A DNA stretch of 64,000 bases. Origin: Bdellovibrionaceae bacterium UBA2316 (GTDB lineage: Bacteria > Bdellovibrionota > Bdellovibrionia > Bdellovibrionales > Bdellovibrionaceae). Position 1 is the first letter of the stretch. The number at the start of each line of letters is the position of its first letter. Below, piece by piece: positions 25,946 through 34,563 of the stretch. The notes under the pieces were generated by a model that was given only the letters and a program-made list of their open reading frames with translations, had not been told where the DNA came from and searched no databases. The DNA lies in assembly GCA_002345205.1 (NCBI GenBank), contig DDVI01000117.1, positions 17,108-81,107 on the forward strand, given 5' to 3'. Both the position numbers and the translations under genes were made by a program.

Positions 25946-27151
25946 TTAAATTTGCGCTTCCGGTTCGCCGCCAGGTTTTGCTTCACTTGAAGCGATTTCA
26001 GCTTCTGCCAGAGGAATGTCGTCATTGCTGCCTGTGATTTCGTCTTCAATTACGGACTGCCCCGCCGTATCCACTGTTGTCCATGCACTGTCCGTAATTT
26101 CAACTGACTCTTCACCTAAATCTGCTTCAATAGATGTTTCGCTAAATGCTACGATTGGTTCTGTAGTTTCGATTTCCGCCAGGGGTTCAACAATTTCCCC
26201 AGCTAACTCGCGTTCCGCTTGCAGGATATCATCATCCGAAGCCATGTCTTCCAATGACAACTGCATGGATTCGTCCTCTTCTGCGCGATCTTCTGAATCC
26301 ACAAGAACAAATTCTTCACCCTCATTGGTGCCTGTGATTTCCGCGGCAGCGTCGGCAGCCGCTTTTTCGAACAAGCTGTCGGCCTTACTATCAATTGATC
26401 CATATTCTTCAACCGCCGACACGACGTCTTTTTCGATTGGCTTTTTTAGATCAATCCACAAATCACCGTATGTTTCCGTTTGGTATAAACCGACGAAGCC
26501 TAATTTAGCTAATTCTAAAACGCTCAGGAACGTGATTAAAACTTGGCGCATGCGATTTTCAGTTTCACCGATGAGTTCGTTTAATGTTTTACGACTACCC
26601 ATTGTTAACAGGTCTTTGATTTCTAAAATACGGCTTGCGATACTTTGCGCCTTTGCCGTTACTTGATGGATGCGTTTTTTTGCCGAACGCATGATCTGAC
26701 GATACAAAGAAATCATTTGGAATAGGCCGTTTTCTTCCACTTCGATTTCTTCTGTTGGTTCATCAAGGTTTAAACGCACACCACGAGTCCACATATCACG
26801 TCCAACTAACGGGCGCTCGTATAACAATCGAGCCGCTTCTTGGTATTTTTGATATTCAAGAAGTTTTTGAACTAGTTCTTTGCGTGGATCTTCTGTTTCG
26901 ATTATTTCGCCCTTCTCATCATACTGAGGAAGAAGCATTTTAGACTTGATTTGAATCAGCGTTGCGGCCATAGCTACGAATTCGCCCGCCATTTCCAAAT
27001 CTAATTCTTTCATTAATTTTATGTAATCCAGATACTGAGTCGTGATTTCATTAATTTTAATATCAAAAATATCCATCTCGTCCTTACGGATAAGATACAA
27101 TAATAAAGCTAAGGGACCTTCGAATTTGGAAAGCTGTACAACAACACTCAT
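25946..27151 (-). CDS. scpA: Segregation and condensation protein A (kleisin) with acidic C-terminal tail
   Basis: 401 aa, against about 250 usually. Residues 1-110 are the N-terminal kleisin domain (KFEGPLALLLYLIRKDEMDI, LEMAGEFVAMAATLIQIKSK). A second conserved block at about 150-250 carries the C-terminal winged helix (RQVLITFLSVLELAKLGFV). Residues from about 260 to the end are a low-complexity Glu/Asp/Ala/Ser tail. ScpA bridges SMC heads and binds ScpB. It is encoded one base after the trpS stop, so expression is tightly linked. Confidence 0.93.
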   Translation of the reverse strand: MSVVVQLSKFEGPLALLLYLIRKDEMDIFDIKINEITTQYLDYIKLMKELDLEMAGEFVAMAATLIQIKSKMLLPQYDEKGEIIETEDPRKELVQKLLEYQKYQEAARLLYERPLVGRDMWTRGVRLNLDEPTEEIEVEENGLFQMISLYRQIMRSAKKRIHQVTAKAQSIASRILEIKDLLTMGSRKTLNELIGETENRMRQVLITFLSVLELAKLGFVGLYQTETYGDLWIDLKKPIEKDVVSAVEEYGSIDSKADSLFEKAAADAAAEITGTNEGEEFVLVDSEDRAEEDESMQLSLEDMASDDDILQAERELAGEIVEPLAEIETTEPIVAFSETSIEADLGEESVEITDSAWTTVDTAGQSVIEDEITGSNDDIPLAEAEIASSEAKPGGEPEAQI

Positions 27152-27152
27152 T

Positions 27153-28166
27153 CTACAACCATTTCATGTGGTGTCTTACTGTTTCAAGCGTTTTCTGCGC
27201 ATAATGTCGCGCCTTTTCACAATTTTGTTTAATTTGTCGATTTAAATCATCAGGTTTGCTCATTAATTCGGCTTTTTTAGCACGAGGAATCTCTGTCTTT
27301 GCATTCATATTAAGCGCAAGACGAGCTTTGCAATCGCCGCACCCAATTCCCGCCGTAGTACATCCCGCCTTTACCCAACCAAGCTCCTCTGTACATGAAT
27401 AGAGCTTATGAAAGGCATAAACCGAACACACCTCGGGATTACCCGGATCTTCACGTCGCGCGCGCTGTGGATCTGTCATCATCATATTGATTTTCTTCTT
27501 TAATGTTTTTTCGTCCTTTTCAGTCAACAAAATCGTATTGTTGTAGCTCTTAGACATTTTGCGACCATCTAGCCCCGGCAACGTCGGCGTTTCTGTTAAT
27601 AATGGCTTACATTCGCGAAGTTTCCCTTTATATATATGATTGAACCGACGCACTATCTCGCGACTTAATTCTAAATGCGCAATTTGATCATGCCCTACGG
27701 GAACCAGCGCTCCATTATAAAGAGCGATATCCGCCGCTTGTAAAACTGGGTAAGCGAATCGACCCAAATTGTGCGTATCCGAAGCTTTGGCTTCTTCTTC
27801 CGCGTCTTTCCAAGTCGGCACCCGCTCTAGCCAGCCCATTGGTGTTAGATTTGCAAAAATCATAAACAACTCTAGGTGCTCAGGCACATGACTTTGAATA
27901 AACAACGTAGACTTTTCGGTATCAATTCCCCAAGCCAACATCTCTGCGTACATTTCACGCATTAACGGCAAAATCTCTTCGGACCGCTTGTATGCCGTCG
28001 TCAACCCATGCCAGTCCATAATACCGAAGAAACATTGATACTTATCCTGAAGATCTAACCAATTGTGGATCGCACCCCAATAGTTACCAATGTGGAGTTC
28101 GCCTGTTACCCGAACACCACTGACTACGTTAACCTTTTCAACTTTATTTGAAACTGATTCCGACAT
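27153..28166 (-). CDS. trpS: Tryptophanyl-tRNA synthetase with candidate iron-sulfur Cys cluster
   Basis: 337 aa. Charges tRNA-Trp. Class I signatures are HIGN at 25-28 and KMSKS at 203-207. In the C-terminal anticodon-binding part Cys247, Cys269, Cys276 and Cys279 form C-x21-C-x6-C-x2-C (Cys258 lies between). The Thermotoga maritima enzyme binds a [4Fe-4S] cluster through C-x22-C-x6-C-x2-C, so a cluster here is likely; most TrpRS enzymes lack it. It is the second gene of the M50-trpS-scpA-scpB operon, one base before scpA. Confidence 0.95.
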   Translation of the reverse strand: MSESVSNKVEKVNVVSGVRVTGELHIGNYWGAIHNWLDLQDKYQCFFGIMDWHGLTTAYKRSEEILPLMREMYAEMLAWGIDTEKSTLFIQSHVPEHLELFMIFANLTPMGWLERVPTWKDAEEEAKASDTHNLGRFAYPVLQAADIALYNGALVPVGHDQIAHLELSREIVRRFNHIYKGKLRECKPLLTETPTLPGLDGRKMSKSYNNTILLTEKDEKTLKKKINMMMTDPQRARREDPGNPEVCSVYAFHKLYSCTEELGWVKAGCTTAGIGCGDCKARLALNMNAKTEIPRAKKAELMSKPDDLNRQIKQNCEKARHYAQKTLETVRHHMKWL

Positions 28167-28197
28167 TTGTTCCTAATTCTATTTTTTGTATGAATGA

Positions 28198-28872
28198 CTA
28201 CGCGACACCAAAGACCATGACGGCGAGTTGAAGCAATCCTTGAGCTATCCAGCGAACCGGATAGGAAATGATCGCGCCCAATCCAGAGATAAAGATAAAC
28301 AATAATATGAATCCGGAGATATGTTCATTTTGCTCGAGTTTATAATTTATGCTCGCCGGTAGGAAACGCGCTAACACCTTGCCGCCATCTAAAGGATGAA
28401 GCGGAATCATGTTAAATACCGCTAATGATGCATTTGTGATCAAAAAAGAAACAAATAGTTTTTTAACTATTTCCTGCATGTCCGGGGCTACGCGGGTGAC
28501 AACTAACACATACAAAAAGGCAGCAATCAATGCCAACAAAAGATTTGAAAGGGGGCCTGCTAAGGCAATCCAAAACATATCATTCTTTACGTTTTTCAAG
28601 TTACGTGCGGAAACAGGAACGGGCTTTGCCCATCCAAAGAAAAACGACGGACCACCGCTAGAGATAGAAAAAATGGAAATCAATGGCAAAACTAATGTTC
28701 CGACAATATCCATATGAACCAAAGGGTTTAGCGTCAAACGACCCATCATTTCCGCTGTATTATCGCCTTTTAATTTAGCAACCCAACCATGCGCGTATTC
28801 ATGAAAACACAGCGCGAATAAGAACGGAAAAAAAATCAAAAATATGTTCATTCCAAATTGCATTATATCCAT
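28198..28872 (-). CDS. M50 (site-2 protease family) membrane metallopeptidase
   Basis: 224 aa with about six transmembrane helices and no PDZ domain, so it belongs to the short site-2 protease group rather than RseP. Zinc ligands are His24 and His28 in HEYAH, and Asp in NMIPLHPLDGG near residue 160. It would cut substrates inside the membrane; the substrate is unknown. It heads the minus-strand M50-trpS-scpA-scpB operon, an order seen in many bacteria. About 30 bases separate it from trpS. Confidence 0.9.
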   Translation of the reverse strand: MDIMQFGMNIFLIFFPFLFALCFHEYAHGWVAKLKGDNTAEMMGRLTLNPLVHMDIVGTLVLPLISIFSISSGGPSFFFGWAKPVPVSARNLKNVKNDMFWIALAGPLSNLLLALIAAFLYVLVVTRVAPDMQEIVKKLFVSFLITNASLAVFNMIPLHPLDGGKVLARFLPASINYKLEQNEHISGFILLFIFISGLGAIISYPVRWIAQGLLQLAVMVFGVA

Positions 28873-29011
28873 AGACCCAAAGTTAGTGAAAACATTGTCG
28901 AAAGTCTATTTGAAATCGTGATTTTATAGCGATCCACAGCCGTGCGAGTCATGGTTGACTTGCTATTTTTTTGCGGTAGATTTTTTACTATTAATTTTTA
29001 AGGAGATTCCC

Positions 29012-30169
29012 ATGAACGAGAACGCACGCCCAGCTATTACGACTCTATCTGAAGACGAAAAAGCTTTTAAAGAAGCCATTCGCAGTTTCGCCGAAAGCGA
29101 AATCAAACCGATAGTTAATAAAATGGATGAAGAATCTCAAATGCCAGAATCCCTAATCAAAAAACTTTTTGAAATGGGTCTAATGGGCATCGAAACTCCT
29201 GAAAAATACGGTGGAACAGGTTCAACATTTACGATGGCGTGCATGGCTGTTGAAGAATTAGGCCGCGTAGACGGCTCAGTTTCTGTGTTAGTTGACGTAC
29301 AAAACACGCTGACTACGAATGCATTTCTTAAATGGGGCACCGAAGCGCAAAAAGAAAAATACTTAAGCAAAATGGCGACAGAATGGGTGGGCGCCTACGC
29401 ACTCTCAGAAAGCTCAAGCGGTTCTGATGCCTTTGCTTTAAAATTAAAAGCAGAACAAAAAGGCGACAAGTTCATTTTGAATGGCACTAAACTATGGATC
29501 ACAAATGCGGCGCACGCGAATGTATTCATCTGTTTTGCGAATACCGACTTCAGCAAAGGTTACAAAGGCATCACGGCATTCATAGTTGAAAAATCATTCC
29601 CGGGTTTCAAAGTCGGCAAAAAAGAAGACAAATTAGGCATCCGTGCCTCTTCAACCTGTGAACTATTATTTGAAAACTGCGAAGTACCAATGGCCAACGT
29701 TTTAGGTGAAGTCGGCAAAGGTTATAAAATCGCGATCGAAACATTAAATGAAGGTCGTATCGGTATCGGCGCACAAATGGTTGGCATCGCCCAAGGCGCG
29801 TATGAGGCGACTTTAAACTACATAAAAACACGTGAACAGTTCGGCAAAAAATTGAGCGACTTCCAAGGCGTTCAATTTCAATTGGCCGAAATGCGCGTTT
29901 CACTAGAAGCGGCTCGCTTGATGGTTTACAATGCGGCCCGTTTAAAGGATGCCGGTGAAGACTTTGTTGAGTCGGCGGCGATGGCCAAATTATATTCCTC
30001 TCGCGCAGCTGAAAAAATCTCGTCAATGGCGATCGATCTCTTCGGCGGCAACGGCTTTACCAAAGAATACCCTGTCGAAAAATTCTGGCGTGATGCTAAA
30101 ATCGGTCAAATCTACGAAGGCACAAGCAACATGCAATTAAACACAATTGCTAAAATCGAGTTGTCTTAA
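29012..30169 (+). CDS. Acyl-CoA dehydrogenase, short/branched-chain type
   Basis: 385 aa from the ATG at 29012, which follows AAGGAG; an in-frame ATG 57 bases upstream lacks a ribosome site. FAD enzyme catalysing the first step of acyl-CoA beta-oxidation or branched amino-acid breakdown. Family marks: ALSESSSGSDAF, LWITNAAHANVF, TREQFGKKLSDFQ and the C-terminal QIYEGTSNMQLN, where Glu369 is the catalytic base in the short-chain and isovaleryl positions. No electron-transfer flavoprotein or thiolase genes are adjacent, so the exact substrate cannot be set. Confidence 0.92.
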   Translation: MNENARPAITTLSEDEKAFKEAIRSFAESEIKPIVNKMDEESQMPESLIKKLFEMGLMGIETPEKYGGTGSTFTMACMAVEELGRVDGSVSVLVDVQNTLTTNAFLKWGTEAQKEKYLSKMATEWVGAYALSESSSGSDAFALKLKAEQKGDKFILNGTKLWITNAAHANVFICFANTDFSKGYKGITAFIVEKSFPGFKVGKKEDKLGIRASSTCELLFENCEVPMANVLGEVGKGYKIAIETLNEGRIGIGAQMVGIAQGAYEATLNYIKTREQFGKKLSDFQGVQFQLAEMRVSLEAARLMVYNAARLKDAGEDFVESAAMAKLYSSRAAEKISSMAIDLFGGNGFTKEYPVEKFWRDAKIGQIYEGTSNMQLNTIAKIELS

Positions 30170-30207
30170 TTATCCGTTTAAATCGTTTTATTTTTTTTCT
30201 ATTCGTA

Positions 30208-31659
30208 ATGTTGGCGTTAGTTTTTGCGCCAACATTATCTTGGTCTGAAACACTACGTATCCCCTACCAAAACGAACTTACCGAAATCAATCCGCTGAAT
30301 TTACGCACGCCTTCTGGTGCCTACATTCATCATGCTCTTTTTAGAAATTTATTATGGATCAATAACAAAAACGAATTAGTTCCAGATCTAGCTTCTAACT
30401 GCCAATGGAAAACATTGTTAAAACTTCGCTGCCAAATTAAGAAAGATTTAAAATGGAGCAATGGTGATCCTATTACGGCAAAAGACTTTCATCAAACTTA
30501 CGAATTCATTCTAAATCCAAAGTCCGACTTCACTCGCAAAGAATCTCTGTTCAGTATTCGCAACGCTCGAAAATATGCTCAGGGATCAGCGAAGGCGTTT
30601 TCTGATGTCAGTATCAAAGCGATCAATGACCATACCCTTGAATTTGAACTAGAAACGAAAGACCCAGAATTTGAATACAAACTAGCCCTACCCATGACTG
30701 CGCCTGTAAAGCAGCGAAACTTCAACATGACGACGCCCCTGATTTCATCTGGCCCCTATCGTATCAAAAAATACGACGCTAAAAGTTTAGAAATTCAAAT
30801 GGAGAGTAATCCATTTTTCTACGACAAATCGGCACGACCGAATTTATTATTTGTTTACATCTCAGATGACTCCATACAGATTCCTTTGTTCAGCAAAAAC
30901 CAAATTGATCTGGTTCGCCGCGTTCCGACCGCCCAAATTCCTCAATGGCGCAAAGACAAATCTTTCTTAGGCATTGAAGTTTTGCGTTTTGACTATTTTG
31001 GTTTCAATCTAAACAAGATAGATAAAAATACTCGCCTTGCTATGAGCGAAGTCATCGACTATTCAGAACTCCAAAGCTTATTAAACTCTACCGGTCGTCC
31101 CGGATGTTTTGATTTCGGCGCCCGCACTTTAGATAAACCGATTTGCATAGAAGTTAAAAAAGAAAAACGAACGCTACGTACTGCTCCCAAAACAACGATC
31201 GAATTTGCATTTTCACACTTAGGGGGCGAGGACCACCAGCGAACCGGCGAATGGCTTAAATCCCAGTGGAAAAAATATCTAGATATCGACATCATGCCCA
31301 AGCAAATAGAAAACAAAGTTTTCATAAGCGCATTAAAAAATGAACTACCGTCTGTATTTCGTAAGGGCATCCCATTAGAAACACCTCTATGTTATTCTGC
31401 TGTGAAGATGTTTGAACCAGGCAATCCCGAAAACCTTTACAAACTGACGGATTCATTTTTAATTATCAACATCGCAAAATTGAAAAATGAAACAAAGCCA
31501 GAAAAACAAAAAGTCTTATGTAACTCAATTTTGGAATACATAATTTCAAACGGGCTTATCATTCCGACGGGCAAATATGAACTTTCCATTTTACTCAGGG
31601 AACCCTTTCATAAACTTAAGTTTAACAAACTCAATATGGTCGACTTTTCTCAATATTAG
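30208..31659 (+). CDS. Extracellular solute-binding protein family 5 (OppA/DppA-like)
   Basis: 483 aa. Periplasmic peptide-binding type protein: INPLNLRTPSGAYIHHALF near residue 28, WSNGDPITAKDFHQTYEFIL near 85 and SGPYRIKKYDAKS near 180 are the standard landmarks. A signal peptide ending at LSWS precedes ETLRIPYQNE. Starting at the ATG at 30208 leaves no positive charge before the hydrophobic core; the frame stays open upstream (IIRLNRFIFFLFV) with only ATT/ATC codons available, the first overlapping the stop of the preceding gene. No permease genes are adjacent, so it is an orphan receptor. Confidence 0.85.
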   Translation: MLALVFAPTLSWSETLRIPYQNELTEINPLNLRTPSGAYIHHALFRNLLWINNKNELVPDLASNCQWKTLLKLRCQIKKDLKWSNGDPITAKDFHQTYEFILNPKSDFTRKESLFSIRNARKYAQGSAKAFSDVSIKAINDHTLEFELETKDPEFEYKLALPMTAPVKQRNFNMTTPLISSGPYRIKKYDAKSLEIQMESNPFFYDKSARPNLLFVYISDDSIQIPLFSKNQIDLVRRVPTAQIPQWRKDKSFLGIEVLRFDYFGFNLNKIDKNTRLAMSEVIDYSELQSLLNSTGRPGCFDFGARTLDKPICIEVKKEKRTLRTAPKTTIEFAFSHLGGEDHQRTGEWLKSQWKKYLDIDIMPKQIENKVFISALKNELPSVFRKGIPLETPLCYSAVKMFEPGNPENLYKLTDSFLIINIAKLKNETKPEKQKVLCNSILEYIISNGLIIPTGKYELSILLREPFHKLKFNKLNMVDFSQY

Positions 31660-31701
31660 ACACTTTTTTAGTGGCTCTAATTTTGTACGTTAATACTGTA
31701 T

Positions 31702-32328
31702 ATGAAAACACGATCATACGAACACTTTAGAAGCTTAAGAACATTTTCAGTAAAATTCATGCACTTAGTATCCCTAGTGGCTCTAGTTCTTCCTGCCACA
31801 GGGGCGTCAGAGGAATTGACGAATGTAAAGGTAATTGGCGGATTCGGAGCAGACTGCTCAGAATCGAGCCCAGCTAACACAAATTACTTGCAACCTATCA
31901 CATTCAATATGATTGATTCCAAAAAATCAGGTCCCGTAACTAGCGCTGAATTCGAAGTACAATTTATTGAATGCGCAAAAAAGAAATGGTCGAAATTGAA
32001 AAACATAAAAACGGAATTCAACCAAGACATCACTGATGAAATCAAACAGAACTACAAAGAAAAAACCATCTATAGTCAATTTCGCGTAGAAATCAAAAAC
32101 CCAAAAGGCGAAACCATTCAAACGATTCCTTTTACTGACCAAAAAGGACGCTTTACTTTTAAAGTTAAGCTGAATAGCTTAGATTTTGCAAAAGACGCAG
32201 AAACTAAAACTAAATTTGTTGATATCATCGTAATGGCCAACCGTTCTCGTCAAAACGCTGCCGACTATTACTACGAAGATGTAAACTGGGGCCGAGTCCG
32301 TCTGCCACTGACCCATCCGGGCGACTAG
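31702..32328 (+). CDS. Secreted protein of unknown function
   Basis: 208 aa. A charged N-region (MKTRSYEHFRSLRTFSVKFM) precedes a hydrophobic core and a cut site near LPATGASEE; an internal Met at about residue 20 could be the true start. The mature region is Lys-rich with alternating strands and only two Cys (GADCSES and FIECAKK). No family is recognised. There is no ribosome site, and a TAATAC box lies five bases upstream. It is convergent with the interrupted cysteine protease, the stops three bases apart. Confidence 0.6.
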   Translation: MKTRSYEHFRSLRTFSVKFMHLVSLVALVLPATGASEELTNVKVIGGFGADCSESSPANTNYLQPITFNMIDSKKSGPVTSAEFEVQFIECAKKKWSKLKNIKTEFNQDITDEIKQNYKEKTIYSQFRVEIKNPKGETIQTIPFTDQKGRFTFKVKLNSLDFAKDAETKTKFVDIIVMANRSRQNAADYYYEDVNWGRVRLPLTHPGD

Positions 32329-32331
32329 TTA

Positions 32332-33366
32332 TTATTGTTTTAAATATGTGATGCCATCCAAATGTGGCAGCAATTTCTGTTCAGAAACCCATAAATAACC
32401 ATTTTCACATTTTGTCACATTATTCGAGTATTGGTTTCTACCCGCTTTATTTGAACACCCACCCCAACTATTTCTAATAATGATGTGACAAGAGTTTCCA
32501 AGAACCTCTCGCCCAACTATTGTCGATGCATGGCTAACACCGCGATACGCTGACGAACCATTTGTTTTTAAGAACTCGGGAAAATAACTGATGCTCGATA
32601 CATTTTCTTTATCTAATTGTTCGTGTACCATTTCCAAAATCTGCCTTGAGTCTTTGATTTTTGTATAAACCACCGGTCCCTTTGGTGGCACCGTCGCGTA
32701 TTCTCCGCCAACGTGATGATAAATCGCTACTTCATTTCGAGGAGCTTTAAATCGGCTAGCGTAGGGACAAAACAAATCCTAATATTTTATTCCAATTTCA
32801 ATAGGTCGCGCGTTCTGCATTAAACTCTGCAATGTCTTTACATCAATTCTATAAATCAATGGATTTTCTAAATAGATTTTCGCGTAGTAATCAAGAAAGC
32901 CTTTATTTGTTCCGCTGGAGAGAACTTTGTCATATTCGCCTTTCAACAGACCTAGCTGGGCGAACTGCTTCTTCACGCCTATTTTAGCTCTTACATCAAC
33001 AATAGCCGCATCAACGCTAGCTAAACACAACCCTTTAAAAAATGAACTTGTATCTGTCTCATCGAAACTATAGGTCGCAAAACGAACAGCATCGCGGACG
33101 GTTCCAGCTTCGGCGCTCACGCGCTGGACATCGCTTAGATTTTGAAGAAGCGCCATATGAAGTGGGGAAACCGCTTGGCCAGTTAAAACATGTCGGTACT
33201 TGTACGTAACCAAATCAGACCCCGAATACGCATAACACCAACCAATATCTTGCTGATCGTATGGCTTGCCGAAGTGGTTTGATAAATTTACGGACGCACA
33301 ACGATCCGCTAACGCTTCTATTGTTACACTCAAAAGAAAAAGCAAAACGACTAACAAAACTTTCAC
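32332..33366 (-). pseudogene. Papain-like (C1) cysteine protease interrupted by an in-frame TAG
   Basis: One continuous minus-strand frame, 344 codons, broken only by a TAG at 32779-32781. The first part (195 aa) has a signal peptide and the catalytic Cys in QQDIGWCYAYSGS. The second part (from 32778 down) holds the catalytic His in GVSHASTIVG and Asn in IIRNSWGG. Neither half alone could be an active protease, yet both are otherwise intact, so the stop is recent, read through, or a sequencing error. A TTG at 32775 could start the second part but no ribosome site supports it. Confidence 0.75.
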
Positions 33367-33473
33367 AAGGTCCAGTTTTACCTCAATTCCAATGTATTTA
33401 AAAGAAATGCAATTCTTGTCATTTTTGTCGAAATAGTCGACGTTTTCTGACTACTTAAATCAAATCTACCCTC

Positions 33474-33500
33474 TAAAGGTTTAGGCAATAGATCCGATCT
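33474..33500 (+). promoter_or_regulatory. FliA (sigma-28)-like promoter for small Cys/His protein
   Basis: TAAAGGTT (33474-33481), an 11-base spacer and TCCGATCT (33493-33500). Against the sigma-28 consensus TAAAGTTT-N11-GCCGATAA this is 7/8 and 5/8 with exact spacing. It gives a leader of about 30 bases before the gene at 33539. FliA-type promoters are prominent in Bdellovibrio attack phase. Confidence 0.5.
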
Positions 33501-33538
33501 GATCTCTATCAACGTATTAAGACCTAAGGAGGTTTCTA

Positions 33539-33760
33539 ATGGCTGACAAAAAACCAAATCTAGTACCAAACAATGTCGTATCTCTTGCTGATGCTCGTTG
33601 CCAGGCTGAAGGCTGTAAAGCTAAACACACGCGTGCTAGCTTCTGCGCTGAACATTTCGAATGGTTCAAAGCGGGCTTGATTACAAAAGAAGGCAAACAA
33701 GCTTTAGACTTCGATAAAAAATATCAACACTTCATGGCAGCTAAGAAAAAAGCCGCTTAA
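33539..33760 (+). CDS. Small Cys/His protein of unknown function
   Basis: 73 aa, basic at both ends. AAGGAGG lies before the ATG, a stronger ribosome site than most in this window. Residues 21-40 read CQAEGCKAKHTRASFCAEHF, a C-x4-C-x9-C-x2-H arrangement that could bind one zinc. The N-terminus is MADKKPNLVPNNVVSLADAR and the C-terminus is rich in Lys and Ala. It may bind nucleic acid or a partner protein; this is inference. A FliA-like promoter is directly upstream. I recall no named family. Confidence 0.75.
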   Translation: MADKKPNLVPNNVVSLADARCQAEGCKAKHTRASFCAEHFEWFKAGLITKEGKQALDFDKKYQHFMAAKKKAA

Positions 33761-33819
33761 GAGTTATTCCCTTTATAATTTTTTAAAGTTATTATCGAGG
33801 CCTCACCGGAGGAGGTCTT

Positions 33820-34563
33820 TTGAAATCAGCAACCAAGACAGCACTTATCACAGGCGCTTCGAGCGGCATCGGTTACGCAACAGCGCAAAAATTTCATCAA
33901 GCCGGCTACTTCGTCCACCTTCTGGCCCGGGATCAAAAGAAACTCACAGAACTTCATCACCAACTGCCAAACTCTAAAATTATTGTCTGCGATCTTTCCG
34001 ATCCCAGACAGATTGAAAATTTACCCAATCAAATCGACTTCAGCACACTGGATGTCCTGGTTAATAACGCTGGAATCTATTTTTCCAAAGCTGGCGACGA
34101 GTTTTCATTGGCGGACTGGAGTCTTATGTTTCAGGTCAACGTGTTTTCGGTCGCGCAGGTCAGTGCTCTAGCTATATCCCATTTTAAACGGTCTAATAAG
34201 GGCTCTATAGTGATGATTTCCTCTACCCTAGCTCACAAGCCGACACCAATGACGGCAGCCTATTCGGCATCTAAAGCGGCCATACAGAATTTAACAAAGA
34301 CACTCGCTCTTGAGGGTGCGCCATTTAATATTCGTGTGAACTGCGTAGCGCCCGGCATCGTCGAAACACCTATACACAATTTAGCTAAGCTCGACTTAGA
34401 AACTCGTCAAAAACGCGCCGACTTGATGCACTCGCTACAGCCACTCGCTCGAATGGGCAAACCTATGGATATCGCCGAAGCGGTCTTTTTTCTTGGCTCA
34501 GAGGCCAGCTCATGGACCACGGGTTCAATCCTTGATGTCGATGGCGGGATAAATATCAAATGA
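33820..34563 (+). CDS. Short-chain dehydrogenase/reductase, possible pterin reductase
   Basis: 247 aa. Classical SDR: TGASSGIG cofactor loop at 11-18, NNAG near residue 88, Ser in VMISSTLAH near 137, YSASK with catalytic Tyr and Lys near 148-152, and VNCVAPGIVETP. It starts at TTG directly after GGAGGAGG. Its stop overlaps the start of the PTPS gene (ATGA), so the two are translated as a unit. Sepiapterin reductase and FolM are SDRs that act after PTPS or FolX enzymes, which suggests a pterin substrate, but sequence alone does not exclude others. Confidence 0.8.
   Translation: MKSATKTALITGASSGIGYATAQKFHQAGYFVHLLARDQKKLTELHHQLPNSKIIVCDLSDPRQIENLPNQIDFSTLDVLVNNAGIYFSKAGDEFSLADWSLMFQVNVFSVAQVSALAISHFKRSNKGSIVMISSTLAHKPTPMTAAYSASKAAIQNLTKTLALEGAPFNIRVNCVAPGIVETPIHNLAKLDLETRQKRADLMHSLQPLARMGKPMDIAEAVFFLGSEASSWTTGSILDVDGGINIK

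Noticed and set aside
26016..26666. 216-codon plus-strand open frame within scpA
   Set aside because: Ser-rich translation complementary to the acidic repeats of ScpA; no ribosome site. A by-product of low-complexity coding sequence.
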